A stretch of 64,000 bases of DNA from CAYVRJ01 sp964453645 (GCA_964453645.1 CAYVRJ010000005.1:1-64000); one strand, 5' to 3'; positions 34,235 through 43,379 are shown, numbered from the stretch's first letter. Made by a program: numbers and translations. Notes: a model not told the origin generated them from the letters alone.

Positions 34235-35566
34235 TTAAATATTTAACATAATATACACATTAAAAACGTTTTCCTCCCAGGAAAAACGCAGTTCTCCCCC
34301 GTTGCTGTTTACAATGTTGCGAATGGAGGGAATGCCGATGCCCGAACCGTTTTCTTTGGTGGTGGCAAACACCTCTCCCCGCTTGTTCAAAGTTTTGGGG
34401 GAAAAGCTGTTTTCTATTAAAATAAACAACTGCCCACCATTGGTGTGCACCCGCACCCGCAAAAACCTGGTGGTGCCCTCCTCCTGCATCAAGCAAGCGT
34501 CTACAGCGTTTTGAATGGCGTTGCCAAAGAGGATACAAAGGTCCGAATCGCTGATTTTAAGCACATCGGGCAGGGCAACGTGTACATAGGTTTGGATTCC
34601 CCTCTTGTTTGCAAGGGAAATATAATACCGAAGCACCATGTCCACCAACGGGTTGGCGCAAAGGGGTATTTCGGTGGATTCCATGTTACTCACATATCCC
34701 GACAAATATTCGTTTAACTTATTCAGTTCCCCCTGCTCAGCATAATTTTTAATTAAAAGGAGCTGGTGCCGCCAGTCGTGGCGCAGTTTTGCGGTTTCCT
34801 GAAGGTTTTGGGAAAGTTTCTCATAACTCTCCTTTTGGATTTTTAGCTGATTGCACATCATGTTAAACTTCTCCCGCTCCTTCATGGAATCGTGGGTTTT
34901 GATGAGCATTTTCATGGCGATGGAGTAGATCATCACCATCACCCCCGTTAAAAAAATAAACAGCAGGATATCGACAAAATAGTTTTCCCCTGCATAATCC
35001 TTATGGTTGACAGCACCTATGTTGATGTATAGAAAAAACATTAGCGGAATGCAGGACAGTTTTCCCCAGTGGGCGTAGTCCTCATCGATATCCAACAGTT
35101 TCACAAACAACACTTTAATTAAATACCAAAACACGGGTGCATAGATGAGCGCAGACAAATGGCTTGCCAAGGTAAAGTGATCCAAGGGAAATCCATCCAG
35201 CATGTTCACCAGAACTTGGCAAAGGTACTGGACCGAACAATGGATGCTCAGCTTAATAAAATACACAAAGACCAATTGATATAGATTACACTTAAGAATG
35301 AGCACAAAGAATAAAAAGCCAAAAGTTGTCCAGATCAAAAAGGGTATGAGATCAAACGCGTGATAAACGTCCTCCCAGCTAAAGTATTGGATAATGGAGA
35401 GCCAAGACAAAAGGACATAAATAGCCGTAAAAAAGGCCGTGGTTTTTACCCCAAACCGCAGTTTGTTTCTAATGGGATAGATAATAAAAAACAAAAAAAC
35501 AAAGCCGCTCACCAAAAAAACATCAATGTGATCAAGAAAAATAATCACTTTGTCTAAAAAACTCAT
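34235..35566 (-). CDS. GHKL-type sensor histidine kinase (AgrC-like)
   Basis: A 443-residue membrane kinase. About six hydrophobic segments cover residues 1-215, a coiled coil follows (about 225-262), then the phosphoacceptor region LRHDWRHQLLLIKNYAEQG (His near 268) and a GHKL ATPase domain with the N-box GNAIQNAVDAC and G-box GSGIGIPSIRNIV. The layout is that of AgrC/LytS-like peptide-sensing kinases. No response regulator is adjacent. It lies between nifJ and hydE on the same strand, so a link to fermentative electron flow is possible but unproven. Confidence 0.87.
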   Translation of the reverse strand: MSFLDKVIIFLDHIDVFLVSGFVFLFFIIYPIRNKLRFGVKTTAFFTAIYVLLSWLSIIQYFSWEDVYHAFDLIPFLIWTTFGFLFFVLILKCNLYQLVFVYFIKLSIHCSVQYLCQVLVNMLDGFPLDHFTLASHLSALIYAPVFWYLIKVLFVKLLDIDEDYAHWGKLSCIPLMFFLYINIGAVNHKDYAGENYFVDILLFIFLTGVMVMIYSIAMKMLIKTHDSMKEREKFNMMCNQLKIQKESYEKLSQNLQETAKLRHDWRHQLLLIKNYAEQGELNKLNEYLSGYVSNMESTEIPLCANPLVDMVLRYYISLANKRGIQTYVHVALPDVLKISDSDLCILFGNAIQNAVDACLMQEEGTTRFLRVRVHTNGGQLFILIENSFSPKTLNKRGEVFATTKENGSGIGIPSIRNIVNSNGGELRFSWEENVFNVYIMLNI

Positions 35567-35590
35567 TATTTGACCTCAGTAACAGTTGAC

Positions 35591-35619
35591 AAAAGGGGCT
35601 GCTTGTGCATGCCCCTTTT
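35591..35619 (-). terminator. nifJ terminator
   Basis: AAAAGGGGC and GCCCCTTTT (35591-35599, 35611-35619) form a nine-base-pair stem ending in TTTTG on the minus strand, 16 bases past the nifJ stop. Confidence 0.7.
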
Positions 35620-35634
35620 GAAATATTGATATAT

Positions 35635-38600
35635 TTACTTTGCCAACAGCTTGTAGTACTCGAGACGCTCTTTTGCTTCCGCTTCGGCTTTGTCGAACAA
35701 CTGTTCGGCAACCTCCGGGAAGAGCTGCATGAGGGAACGGTATCTCGTTTCGCTCTTGATGAATTCTTTGTAATCCCTTGTTGGGTCTTTGGAATCCAAG
35801 CTGAACGGATTTTTACCTTCGTCCTTGAGCACGGGGTTATAGCGATACAGGGGCCAGTAACCCGATTCAACCGCAAGCTTTTGTTCTTCCTGGGCTTTGC
35901 CCATGTTGATGCCGTGGTTGATGCAGGGTGCGTATGCGATCACGAGGGAGGGGCCGTTGTAGCTCTCCGCTTCGTTGATGGCTTTTAACAGTTGGTTCTG
36001 GTTTGCGCCCATGGCAACGGATGCAACGTAAACGTAACCGTATGTCATGGCGATGGCACCCAAGTCTTTTTTCTTGGTGCGCTTGCCCGATGCGGCAAAC
36101 TTCGCTGTGGAACCCGTTGGAGTCGCCTTGGAGGACTGACCGCCGGTGTTGGAATACACTTCTGTGTCCATAACCAGTATGTTTACATCTTCGCCCATGG
36201 CGATAACGTGATCTAAACCGCCGTAGCCGATGTCGTATGCCCAACCGTCTCCGCCGAAGATCCAAACGGACTTCTTAACAAACAGATCGGCATCCTTTAG
36301 AATTTCTGCCAGCAACTTGTTGGAGGGGTGCTTTGGCAGCACTTCCTTTAACTTCTTCGCACAAACCTTGGACTGTTCGCCATTGTCTGCGTTTTCTAAC
36401 CAGCAGGAGAGCACTTCTTTTGCATCTGCGGGAACATCTCCCTCGATGGCAGCTTTCACTTTGTCTTTCAGTGCATTTCTTCTCTGCACCATGGCTAAGT
36501 TCATGCCGTAACCAAACTCTGCGTTGTCCTCGAAGAGGGAGTTTGCCCAAGCGGGGCCGTGGCCTTCGTCGTTGACTGTGTAGGGGCATGTGGGGGAGGA
36601 ACCGCCGTAGATGGAGGAACAACCCGTTGCGTTTGCGATGAGCATACGATCGCCGAACAGTTGAGTAATCAGCTTCACATAAGGTGTTTCGCCGCAACCT
36701 GTGCATGCGCCGGAGAATTCGAACAACGGTTTCTTATACTGAGAGCCGATGATGGTGTTGGTTTTGAAATCCAGTTCGGGTTCAGGCAGTTTTGCTGCAA
36801 ATTCCCAATTTTCTCCCTCTTGTGCCACCATTTCGGGAAGGGACTTCATGACCAGTGCCTTTTCCTTTGCGGGGCAAGTTTGTGCACAGTTTCCACAACC
36901 GGTGCAATCTAAGGGGGAGAGCTGAATGCGGTATTTGTATCCGTCGAATCCTCTTGCATCTTTGGTTTCATAACCCTTGGGTGCGTTTTTCAACTGCTCT
37001 TCCGTTGCCAAAATGGGGCGGATACAGCCGTGGGGGCAAACCAGCGAGCATTGGTTACACATAATGCAGTTTTGGGGCTTCCAGTCGGGAACCACAACGG
37101 CGATACCACGCTTTTCAAACTTGGTGGTGCCGGTGGGCACGATACCTGCGGGATCAAACGCGGATACGGGAATGCTGTCGCCCTTTAAGGTGTTGACGGG
37201 GTGGATGATTGTCTTGTAGTAATCGGAATCGGGCAGAGCGATGGGGGTTGCACCCTCGGTGGTGGTTGCCCAAGATTCGGGGTATGCCACTTGCTCTAAT
37301 TTATCTGAAGCGATGTCGATGGCTTGGTTGTTCATGTTGACAACCTTTTCGCCCTTCTTGCCATAGGTTTTCTTTACAGCGTCTTTCATATATTTGAAAG
37401 CGTCTTCAACGGGGATTACGTTTGCAACCTTAAAGAATGCAGCTTGCATCACCATGTTGATTCTGCCGCCCAGGCCAACTTCGCCGGCAATTTTGATTGC
37501 GTCGATGTTGTAGAACTTTAGTTTCTTCTTAGCGATGGTGTTCTTCATGGAAGCGGGCAGTTCCTTTTCCATCTGCTCTAATGACCAACTGGAGTTTAAC
37601 AGGAACACGCCACCCTCTTTAATGCCGTCCAAGATATCGTATCTGGTGACGTAGGAGGGGTTGTGGCAGCCGATGAAGTCAGCCGTATCGATGAAGTATG
37701 CGGACTGAATGGGCTTTTTGCCAAAACGCAAGTGGGAAACGGTGATACCACCCGACTTCTTGGAGTCGTACTGGAAGTAACCCTGTGCGTACATATCGGT
37801 GTGATCGCCGATGATTTTGATGGAGTTTTTGTTTGCGCCAACGGTTCCGTCTGCGCCAAGGCCGAAGAACTTGCAGCGAACGGTGCCCTCGGGAGCGGAA
37901 TCCACATAATCTTTTACATCCAAAGACAGCTTTGTCACGTCGTCGTCGATGCCGATGGTGAATCCGTTCTTGGGAGATTTCGTTTCCATGTTGTCAAAGA
38001 TTGCCTTTACCATGGAGGGGGTGAAGTCCTTAGAGGAGAGGCCGTATCTGCCCTTTAAAACATCCATCTCTTTGCCAACTTCGGCAAGTGCGGAGATAAC
38101 GTCTAAGTATAAGGGATCGCCGATTGCGCCTGGCTCTTTGGTTCTGTCCAGCACGCACAGCTTTGTGCAGCTCTTGGGGATAATGTCGATGAATGCCTTT
38201 GCGGAGAAGGGGCGGTACAATCTCACTTTGATTGCGCCCAGCTTGGCACCCTTGGAGTTTAAGTAGTTGATAGCTTCTTCTGCAACGTCGCAGCCCGAAC
38301 CCATGAGCACGATGACGTTCTTGGCATCGGGTGCACCCACGTAGTCGAACAGGTTGTATCTTCTGCCCACAACTTTATAGAACTCGTCCATTACATCCTG
38401 CACGATCTTGGGAACTGCATCGTAATATTTGTTGCACGCCTCTCTGTTTTGGAAGAAGGTGTCGGGGTTTTGAGCAGTACCCTGCTGATGGGGATGTTCG
38501 GGGTTCATTGCTTTTTTGCGGAAATCTTCCACTGCATCCATGTCTAACATTTTAGCCATGTCTTCGTATTCGATCATATCTATTTTAGAAACTTCGTGGG

Positions 38601-39126
38601 AAGTTCTGAAACCGTCGAAGAAGTGGAGGAAGGGGATCTTTGCCTTTAATGTGGCCAAGTGGGAGATGGTTGCCATATCCATAACTTCCTGAACAGAAGC
38701 GGAAGCAGTCATAGCAAAACCGGTCTGGCGGCAAGCCATAACGTCGGAGTGATCGCCGAAGATGGACAGAGCCTGCTGGGCAACGGTTCTTGCCGAAACG
38801 TGGAACACGCAGGGTAGCAGTTCGCCAGCAATTTTATACATATTGGGAATCATGAGCAAGAGTCCCTGAGAAGCGGTGAAGGTGGTGGTGAGCGCACCTG
38901 CGGCTAAGGAGCCGTGCACAGCGCCTGCAGCACCCGCTTCAGATTGCATTTCGGCAATCCTCATGGTTTGGTTGAACAGGTTCTTTCTGCCAAATGCCGC
39001 CCATTCGTCGCAGAATTCTGCCATGGGCGAGGAAGGGGTAATGGGGTAAATCGCACTGATGTCACTAAACGCATAGGCCACGTGCGCGGCGGCTGTATTG
39101 CCGTCGATGGTTTGTTTTTTTGCCAT
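35635..39126 (-). CDS. nifJ: Pyruvate:ferredoxin (flavodoxin) oxidoreductase
   Basis: A 1163-residue single-chain PFOR that converts pyruvate and CoA to acetyl-CoA, CO2 and reduced ferredoxin. Domains in order: TPP-pyrimidine domain from residue 1, CoA-binding and gamma-type domains (about 260-630), two [4Fe-4S] sites CIMCNQCSLVCPHGC and CTGCGNCAQTCP (about 690-760), and the TPP-binding C-terminal domain with GDGWAYDIG and CTGCGETPY. AGGAGG precedes the ATG. It is the main source of low-potential electrons for the hydrogenase implied by hydE/hydG. Confidence 0.97.
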   Translation of the reverse strand: MAKKQTIDGNTAAAHVAYAFSDISAIYPITPSSPMAEFCDEWAAFGRKNLFNQTMRIAEMQSEAGAAGAVHGSLAAGALTTTFTASQGLLLMIPNMYKIAGELLPCVFHVSARTVAQQALSIFGDHSDVMACRQTGFAMTASASVQEVMDMATISHLATLKAKIPFLHFFDGFRTSHEVSKIDMIEYEDMAKMLDMDAVEDFRKKAMNPEHPHQQGTAQNPDTFFQNREACNKYYDAVPKIVQDVMDEFYKVVGRRYNLFDYVGAPDAKNVIVLMGSGCDVAEEAINYLNSKGAKLGAIKVRLYRPFSAKAFIDIIPKSCTKLCVLDRTKEPGAIGDPLYLDVISALAEVGKEMDVLKGRYGLSSKDFTPSMVKAIFDNMETKSPKNGFTIGIDDDVTKLSLDVKDYVDSAPEGTVRCKFFGLGADGTVGANKNSIKIIGDHTDMYAQGYFQYDSKKSGGITVSHLRFGKKPIQSAYFIDTADFIGCHNPSYVTRYDILDGIKEGGVFLLNSSWSLEQMEKELPASMKNTIAKKKLKFYNIDAIKIAGEVGLGGRINMVMQAAFFKVANVIPVEDAFKYMKDAVKKTYGKKGEKVVNMNNQAIDIASDKLEQVAYPESWATTTEGATPIALPDSDYYKTIIHPVNTLKGDSIPVSAFDPAGIVPTGTTKFEKRGIAVVVPDWKPQNCIMCNQCSLVCPHGCIRPILATEEQLKNAPKGYETKDARGFDGYKYRIQLSPLDCTGCGNCAQTCPAKEKALVMKSLPEMVAQEGENWEFAAKLPEPELDFKTNTIIGSQYKKPLFEFSGACTGCGETPYVKLITQLFGDRMLIANATGCSSIYGGSSPTCPYTVNDEGHGPAWANSLFEDNAEFGYGMNLAMVQRRNALKDKVKAAIEGDVPADAKEVLSCWLENADNGEQSKVCAKKLKEVLPKHPSNKLLAEILKDADLFVKKSVWIFGGDGWAYDIGYGGLDHVIAMGEDVNILVMDTEVYSNTGGQSSKATPTGSTAKFAASGKRTKKKDLGAIAMTYGYVYVASVAMGANQNQLLKAINEAESYNGPSLVIAYAPCINHGINMGKAQEEQKLAVESGYWPLYRYNPVLKDEGKNPFSLDSKDPTRDYKEFIKSETRYRSLMQLFPEVAEQLFDKAEAEAKERLEYYKLLAK

Positions 39127-39196
39127 TAGTAGAATGCCTCCTAAAGTTTAATAAAAAATATAGCAATCGGACAAATGCCGAAAGTATTTCGCTACT

Positions 39197-39225
39197 ATTA
39201 TAAATGGTATTTTCGCTAAACACAA
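39197..39225 (-). promoter_or_regulatory. nifJ promoter
   Basis: On the minus strand: TTGTGT, a 17-base spacer and TATAAT, 70 bases before the nifJ start. Confidence 0.65.
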
Positions 39226-39387
39226 GCAGTTTTTGCTAAGCAGTTGTGAATATTGATAAATAATTAACAAAGTTGAGTTTTGTTGTTTTAATTTGTATGT
39301 TTATAATATAAAATATGAAATGATTGTTTCTTTTTATAGATCATCAAATAAACAATGTAAATATTGTTGGCTTTGCCAAAATTATTC

Positions 39388-39416
39388 TTGACAAGGGGTT
39401 TTTGCCGTGTTATATT
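39388..39416 (+). promoter_or_regulatory. Promoter of the rpmG-secE-nusG operon
   Basis: TTGACA, a 17-base spacer and TATATT, 58 bases before rpmG. Confidence 0.75.
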
Positions 39417-39474
39417 GAATGAGTTACGGGGCGTATGCCTTTTTTTAAATTAACAAATTATGAGGTGCAAAACA

Positions 39475-39624
39475 ATGCGTGTGAAGATAACACTGGCTTG
39501 TCAAGACTGCAAACAGAGAAACTACAACACCATGAAAAACAAGAAAAACGATCCGGACAGGCTGGAAATGCAAAAATACTGCCGGTTCTGCAAGAAACAC
39601 ACTGCTCACAAAGAGACGAAATAA
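39475..39624 (+). CDS. rpmG: 50S ribosomal protein L33
   Basis: A 49-residue bL33 of the zinc-binding (C+) type, with ACQDC and CRFC pairs and the usual RNYNTMKNKKNDPDRLEMQKYC core. GAGGTG lies eight bases before the ATG. The rpmG-secE-nusG order is the normal one. Confidence 0.95.
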   Translation: MRVKITLACQDCKQRNYNTMKNKKNDPDRLEMQKYCRFCKKHTAHKETK

Positions 39625-39670
39625 GGGGTCTATCACTGCTTATTGCGGTTTTTCGCAGAAAGGAATTTTT

Positions 39671-39928
39671 ATGGCAAAAACAAAGCTTTTGGGCAAAGAT
39701 AAGGAAAATAAAGAAAAGCAGATAAAAGCGTCGAACAAGAAGCAAAGACGCTCCATTAGCGCTTATTTTAAAGATGTATTTGCAGAGCTTAAGAAAGTTA
39801 CTTGGCCAACCTTTAGAAACCTTTTGGTATATACCGGGGCGGTCATCGCTTTCATTTTAATTATGGCCATCATCACCGGTGCCTATGACTTAGGCCTGGC
39901 CACACTCATGCAAATGCTGGTTGGATAA
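39671..39928 (+). CDS. secE: Preprotein translocase subunit SecE
   Basis: An 85-residue protein with a basic N-terminus, the conserved amphipathic helix YFKDVFAELKKVTWPT and one C-terminal membrane helix (about 53-80). It is the clamp subunit of the SecYEG channel. AAAGGAA precedes the ATG. nusG follows two bases after the stop. Confidence 0.95.
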   Translation: MAKTKLLGKDKENKEKQIKASNKKQRRSISAYFKDVFAELKKVTWPTFRNLLVYTGAVIAFILIMAIITGAYDLGLATLMQMLVG

Positions 39929-39930
39929 CG

Positions 39931-40698
39931 ATGCAAAAAGAGTTCATGGACAACAGCAGTGCAGATGCTGCTGCATACAGCGAATCAGAGGTCATCAACA
40001 ATCTGGATTATTTAAACATTCTGGATGTGGACGAGAGTGCGGCAACCCTTGATGTGCCACCCGTCGAAGAAGAATCGGCCGAGGGTATCCCTTTGGATGA
40101 AACCGAAGAGGCACCGGCAGGTGACGAGCAGCAGCCCGAGGAGGAAAAGCGGCGTCACGACGTGTTCATCAAGCAGGAGCGCACAGACACCGCCTATTGG
40201 TATGTGGTGCACACCTATTCGGGTTATGAAAACAAAGTCAAGGCGAATATCGAAAAAACCATTGAGAACAGCGGGTTACAAGACGTAATCTTAGAAGTGA
40301 AAGTGCCCATGGAGGAATCCATTGAGGTGAAGAACGGAAAGAAAAAACACGTCATGAAAAAGCTGTACCCCGGTTACGTCATGGTGAAAATGTTTTTAAC
40401 CGACGAATCTTGGTATGTTGTGCGCAACACCCGGGGAGTCACCGGCTTTGTGGGCCCCGGCTCCAAGCCCATTCCCTTAACAAACAAGGAAGTGCGGGCC
40501 ATGGGCGTGGAAGCCATCCCCATCTCTCTCAACGTGGAAGTGGGCGAAAACGTCATGATCACCGCCGGGCCGCTGGAGAGCTTTGTGGGTGTGATCAGCG
40601 AGGTGAACGCCGAGCGCCAGAAGGTTATTGTGGTTGTCTCCATGTTTGGAAGAGACACCAACGTTGAATTGGATTTTGCACAAATTAAACGTATATAA
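39931..40698 (+). CDS. nusG: Transcription factor NusG with acidic N-terminal extension
   Basis: A 255-residue NusG. The conserved protein begins only near residue 87 (TAYWYVVHTYSGYENKV), giving the NGN domain, then the KOW domain with GPLESFVGVISEVNAERQKVIV. The first ~85 residues are an added, very acidic, low-complexity segment (many Glu, Asp, Pro). Ordinary NusG is about 175-185 residues. The frame is open from the ATG two bases after secE and I see no ribosome site at the domain boundary, so the extension seems to be translated. NusG controls RNA polymerase pausing. Confidence 0.93.
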   Translation: MQKEFMDNSSADAAAYSESEVINNLDYLNILDVDESAATLDVPPVEEESAEGIPLDETEEAPAGDEQQPEEEKRRHDVFIKQERTDTAYWYVVHTYSGYENKVKANIEKTIENSGLQDVILEVKVPMEESIEVKNGKKKHVMKKLYPGYVMVKMFLTDESWYVVRNTRGVTGFVGPGSKPIPLTNKEVRAMGVEAIPISLNVEVGENVMITAGPLESFVGVISEVNAERQKVIVVVSMFGRDTNVELDFAQIKRI

Positions 40699-40803
40699 AA
40701 GAAGAAACTTTTGGATTTAAGGCGGTTTTCCGTCTTTTATCGTGGGAGGGCAGGAGTTTGCTCTATTGCCCGAATACACCACATAGATTAAGGAGGATTT
40801 ACA

Positions 40804-41229
40804 ATGGCAAAGAAGATCGTTGCTTATATCAAACTTCAATTGCCTGCCGGCAAAGCGACTCCGGCACCCCCTGTAGGCCCCGCTCTGGGTCAGCACGGGT
40901 TAAACATCATGGACTTTTGTAAACAGTTCAATGAAAAGACTTCCCAACAGGTTGGTCTCGTCATTCCTGCGGTGATCACTGTATATGCCGACAGATCGTT
41001 TACTTTCGTTTTAAAAACGCCACCGGCCGCAGTACTCATTAAAAAAGCAATTAAAGTGGAGAGCGGTTCGCCTGTGCCTAACAAGACAAAGATCGGCAAG
41101 ATCACCACTGCACAGCTTAAAGAAATTGCGGAGCTGAAAATGCCCGATTTAAATGCTGCCAGCGTTGATGCTGCAATTAGCATGATCACAGGTACTGCAA
41201 AGAGCATGGGTGTCACCATCGCCGACTAA
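40804..41229 (+). CDS. rplK: 50S ribosomal protein L11
   Basis: A 141-residue uL11 that binds the GTPase-associated centre of 23S rRNA. It has IKLQLPAGKATPAPPVGPAL at the N-terminus and the GTAKSMGV segment at the C-terminus. AGGAGG precedes the ATG. Standard length and position after nusG. Confidence 0.98.
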   Translation: MAKKIVAYIKLQLPAGKATPAPPVGPALGQHGLNIMDFCKQFNEKTSQQVGLVIPAVITVYADRSFTFVLKTPPAAVLIKKAIKVESGSPVPNKTKIGKITTAQLKEIAELKMPDLNAASVDAAISMITGTAKSMGVTIAD

Positions 41230-41288
41230 GAGTTTTTAAATGTGGGAGGTTTTTTAAGGAAAACCGAATCACCACCAGGAGGAAAAGA

Positions 41289-41984
41289 ATGTTTCGAGGA
41301 AAAAAATATCAGGACAGCGCAAAGCTATTCAATAAAACCGAACTGTACGAACCGGACAAGGCCTTAGCACTGGCTGTGGAAACGGCAAAGGCGAAATTCG
41401 ATGAGTCCATCGAAATTTCTGCTCGTTTGGGCGTTGACCCCCGCCATGCAGACCAACAGGTGAGAGGCGTTGTGGTTCTGCCCCACGGTACCGGCAAAAA
41501 AGTTCGGGTGTTGGTGTTTGCCAAGGGCGAAAAAGCAAAGGAAGCGGAAGAGGCTGGTGCTGATTTCGTTGGTGCAGAGGAACTGATCGACAAAATCCAA
41601 AAGGAGGGCTGGTTCGGCTTTGATGCTGCCATTGCCACTCCCGACATGATGGGTTTGATCGGACGTATTGCAAGGCTGTTGGGACCAAAAGGTTTAATGC
41701 CCAACCCCAAGTCGGGTACGGTTACCATGGATGTTGCGAAGGCGATCAACGATATTAAAGCCGGTAAGGTTGAATATCGTGTGGATAAAACGTCTATCGT
41801 TCACGTTTCGATCGGCAAGAAGAGTTTTGGCGAAGAGAAGCTTGCGGACAACCTTCGGGTATTGATGGAAGCGATCGTGAAGGCGAAGCCGTCTGCTGCC
41901 AAGGGAACGTATCTTAAAAGTGTGGTCGTTTCGTCCACCATGGGCCCCGGCATCAAGATCAACCCCTTAAGATTTTCAAACTAA
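41289..41984 (+). CDS. rplA: 50S ribosomal protein L1
   Basis: A 231-residue uL1 of the L1 stalk, with LGVDPRHADQQVRG, GPKGLMPNPKSGTV and STMGPGIKI. CAGGAGG precedes the ATG. The family repressor role on its own mRNA is known in other bacteria. A palindromic repeat starts directly after its stop. Confidence 0.98.
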   Translation: MFRGKKYQDSAKLFNKTELYEPDKALALAVETAKAKFDESIEISARLGVDPRHADQQVRGVVVLPHGTGKKVRVLVFAKGEKAKEAEEAGADFVGAEELIDKIQKEGWFGFDAAIATPDMMGLIGRIARLLGPKGLMPNPKSGTVTMDVAKAINDIKAGKVEYRVDKTSIVHVSIGKKSFGEEKLADNLRVLMEAIVKAKPSAAKGTYLKSVVVSSTMGPGIKINPLRFSN

Positions 41985-41995
41985 TTAAGGTTTTT

Positions 41996-42152
41996 ATTTG
42001 GGGTTTCACCCCAAACCCCACCAAAGGGTATTTTTGAAAAAGTACCCTTTGGAAACCCAAAAACTTCTTGTACTTTTAAAACAATAAAAATACAAGGGGT
42101 GCAGGGACTGAGTCCCTGCCGAGGGGCATGGGGGCGAGTAGCCCCCATAAAA
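41996..42152. repeat. Mosaic intergenic palindromic repeat, copy 5 (inside the ribosomal operon)
   Basis: Between rplA and the L10 leader. Modules: GGGGTTTCACCCC, AAAGGGTATTTTTG/AAAAGTACCCTTT, GGAAACCCAAAAACTT, GCAGGGACTGAGTCCCTGC (42102-42120) and GGGGGCGAGTAGCCCCC. All can form hairpins on the mRNA. It interrupts an operon that is normally compact. Confidence 0.75.
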
Positions 42153-42175
42153 GAATTCACACAACTCAATATTGC

Positions 42176-42318
42176 TCGAAGTTGCCATAGACAGCAGGTG
42201 CGGTTCCGCTTAAAAGATTATGCCCGCCGAGGTGATGAACGTATAACCTATGTTTGTTATGCTCTTATCAAGGTGACTTTGAAAGAGCATTTTTATATTG
42301 AAGGTTATAAGGAGGAGG
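42176..42318 (+). promoter_or_regulatory. Ribosomal protein L10 leader
   Basis: The region carries the L10-leader signature: AGACAGCAGGTGC, GCTTAA and GCCCGCCGAGGTG, followed by a longer helical stretch before the GGAGGAGG of rplJ. In other bacteria the L10(L12)4 complex binds this RNA and represses rplJL. Confidence 0.85.
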
Positions 42319-42326
42319 TGAACAAT

Positions 42327-42854
42327 TTGGGAGAAAAACAAATCCAAGCGAAAGCCAAACAAGTAGACGAACTGGTTGAAAAACTACAGAAGTCTCAGTC
42401 GGTGGTGCTGTACGATTACATCGGACTCAGCGTTTCGGAAGTAACCGAACTTAGAAACAAGTTCCGTGCCGCAGGCGTTGAATACCGCGTTATCAAAAAC
42501 ACAACGATTTCTCGTGCTGCCGATATCTTAAAGATTGAAGGTTTAGAGCCTTATCTGCACGGCCCCACAGCGCTGGCATTCGGTTATACCGATGCAGTTG
42601 CTCCGGCTAAAATCTTGAGCGATTTCGTTAAGGCCAGTAAGAAGAAAACTGCCGTTAAAGCGGGTATCTTGGAAGGTAAACTGCTGGACAAGGCTGGCGT
42701 TGCTGCTCTTGCAGACCTGCCGTCTCGCGAAGAACTCATTGCAAAGGTACTGGGTTCCATGAACGCACCCATTACCGGTATGGTTATGGTGCTTTCCGGC
42801 GTTATGCGCAGCTTCGTATGTGCGCTCAACGCAATTAAAGAGAAAAAACAGTAA
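42327..42854 (+). CDS. rplJ: 50S ribosomal protein L10
   Basis: A 175-residue uL10, base of the L7/L12 stalk. I start it at the TTG at 42327, preceded by GGAGGAGG; the open frame extends far upstream through the L10 leader and the repeat, which is not coding. Sequence begins GEKQIQAKAKQVDELVEKLQ, as in Clostridial L10, and ends in the helix that binds L7/L12 dimers. Confidence 0.97.
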   Translation: MGEKQIQAKAKQVDELVEKLQKSQSVVLYDYIGLSVSEVTELRNKFRAAGVEYRVIKNTTISRAADILKIEGLEPYLHGPTALAFGYTDAVAPAKILSDFVKASKKKTAVKAGILEGKLLDKAGVAALADLPSREELIAKVLGSMNAPITGMVMVLSGVMRSFVCALNAIKEKKQ

Positions 42855-42877
42855 GATAATAAAGGAGATTTTCAAAA

Positions 42878-43249
42878 ATGGATAGAAAACAAATTTTAGA
42901 AGCAATTGAAAGCATGACCGTGCTGGAGCTTTCCGAACTGGTTAAAGAAATGGAAGAAAAATTCGGTGTGAGCGCAGCTGCTCCCGTTGCCGTTGCTGCT
43001 GGCCCCGTTGCCGCTGCTGGCCCCGCTGCTGAAGAAAAGACTGAGTTCGACGTGGTATTAAAAGACGCTGGCGCAGAAAAGATTAAGGTTATCAAAGTTG
43101 TTCGCGAAGTAACTGGCCTTGGTCTGAAAGAAGCAAAAGATCTGGTTGAAGGCGCTCCCCAGAAGATTAAAGAAGCAATTGCTAAAGACGAAGCTGATAA
43201 GGTTGCTGAAAAGTTCAAGGAAACAGGCGCAACTGTTGTTGTTGAATAG
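42878..43249 (+). CDS. rplL: 50S ribosomal protein L7/L12
   Basis: A 123-residue bL12. N-terminal dimerisation domain, Ala/Pro-rich hinge (about 37-52) and C-terminal domain ending in KFKETGATVVVE. It recruits translation factors to the ribosome. AAAGGAG precedes the ATG. A strong terminator follows at once. Confidence 0.98.
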   Translation: MDRKQILEAIESMTVLELSELVKEMEEKFGVSAAAPVAVAAGPVAAAGPAAEEKTEFDVVLKDAGAEKIKVIKVVREVTGLGLKEAKDLVEGAPQKIKEAIAKDEADKVAEKFKETGATVVVE

Positions 43250-43263
43250 TAATTAAAATCATT

Positions 43264-43297
43264 AAAGGCATGAGAATTCTTTCATGCCTTTTTTTGT
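43264..43297 (+). terminator. Terminator of rplJL
   Basis: AAAGGCATGA and TCATGCCTTT form a ten-base-pair stem followed by TTTTTT. The T-run runs directly into the -35 box of the next small transcript. Confidence 0.88.
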
Positions 43298-43325
43298 TGC
43301 AAAATTTGTCGGAATATGGTATTGT
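43297..43325 (+). promoter_or_regulatory. Promoter of small peptide mRNA 1
   Basis: TTGCAA (43297-43302), a 17-base spacer, TATTGT (43320-43325). The spacer and -10 share the string ATGGTATTGT with the promoter at 44864-44892. Confidence 0.7.
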
Positions 43326-43354
43326 GTGGTTGGGTGTTTGAAGCGGTAGGCGGT

Positions 43355-43372
43355 CTCCCTATAGAAGGGGGG
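43355..43372 (+). promoter_or_regulatory. Hairpin covering the ribosome site of peptide 1
   Basis: CTCCCT, loop ATAG, AAGGGGGG: the pyrimidine arm pairs with the Shine-Dalgarno of the peptide at 43380. This would keep translation low unless the hairpin opens. Confidence 0.6.
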
Positions 43373-43379
43373 TGAGCGC

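Noticed and set aside
42099..42326. 76-codon N-terminal extension of L10
   Set aside because: It would translate the palindromic repeat and the L10 leader. The TTG at 42327 has GGAGGAGG and gives the normal L10 start.
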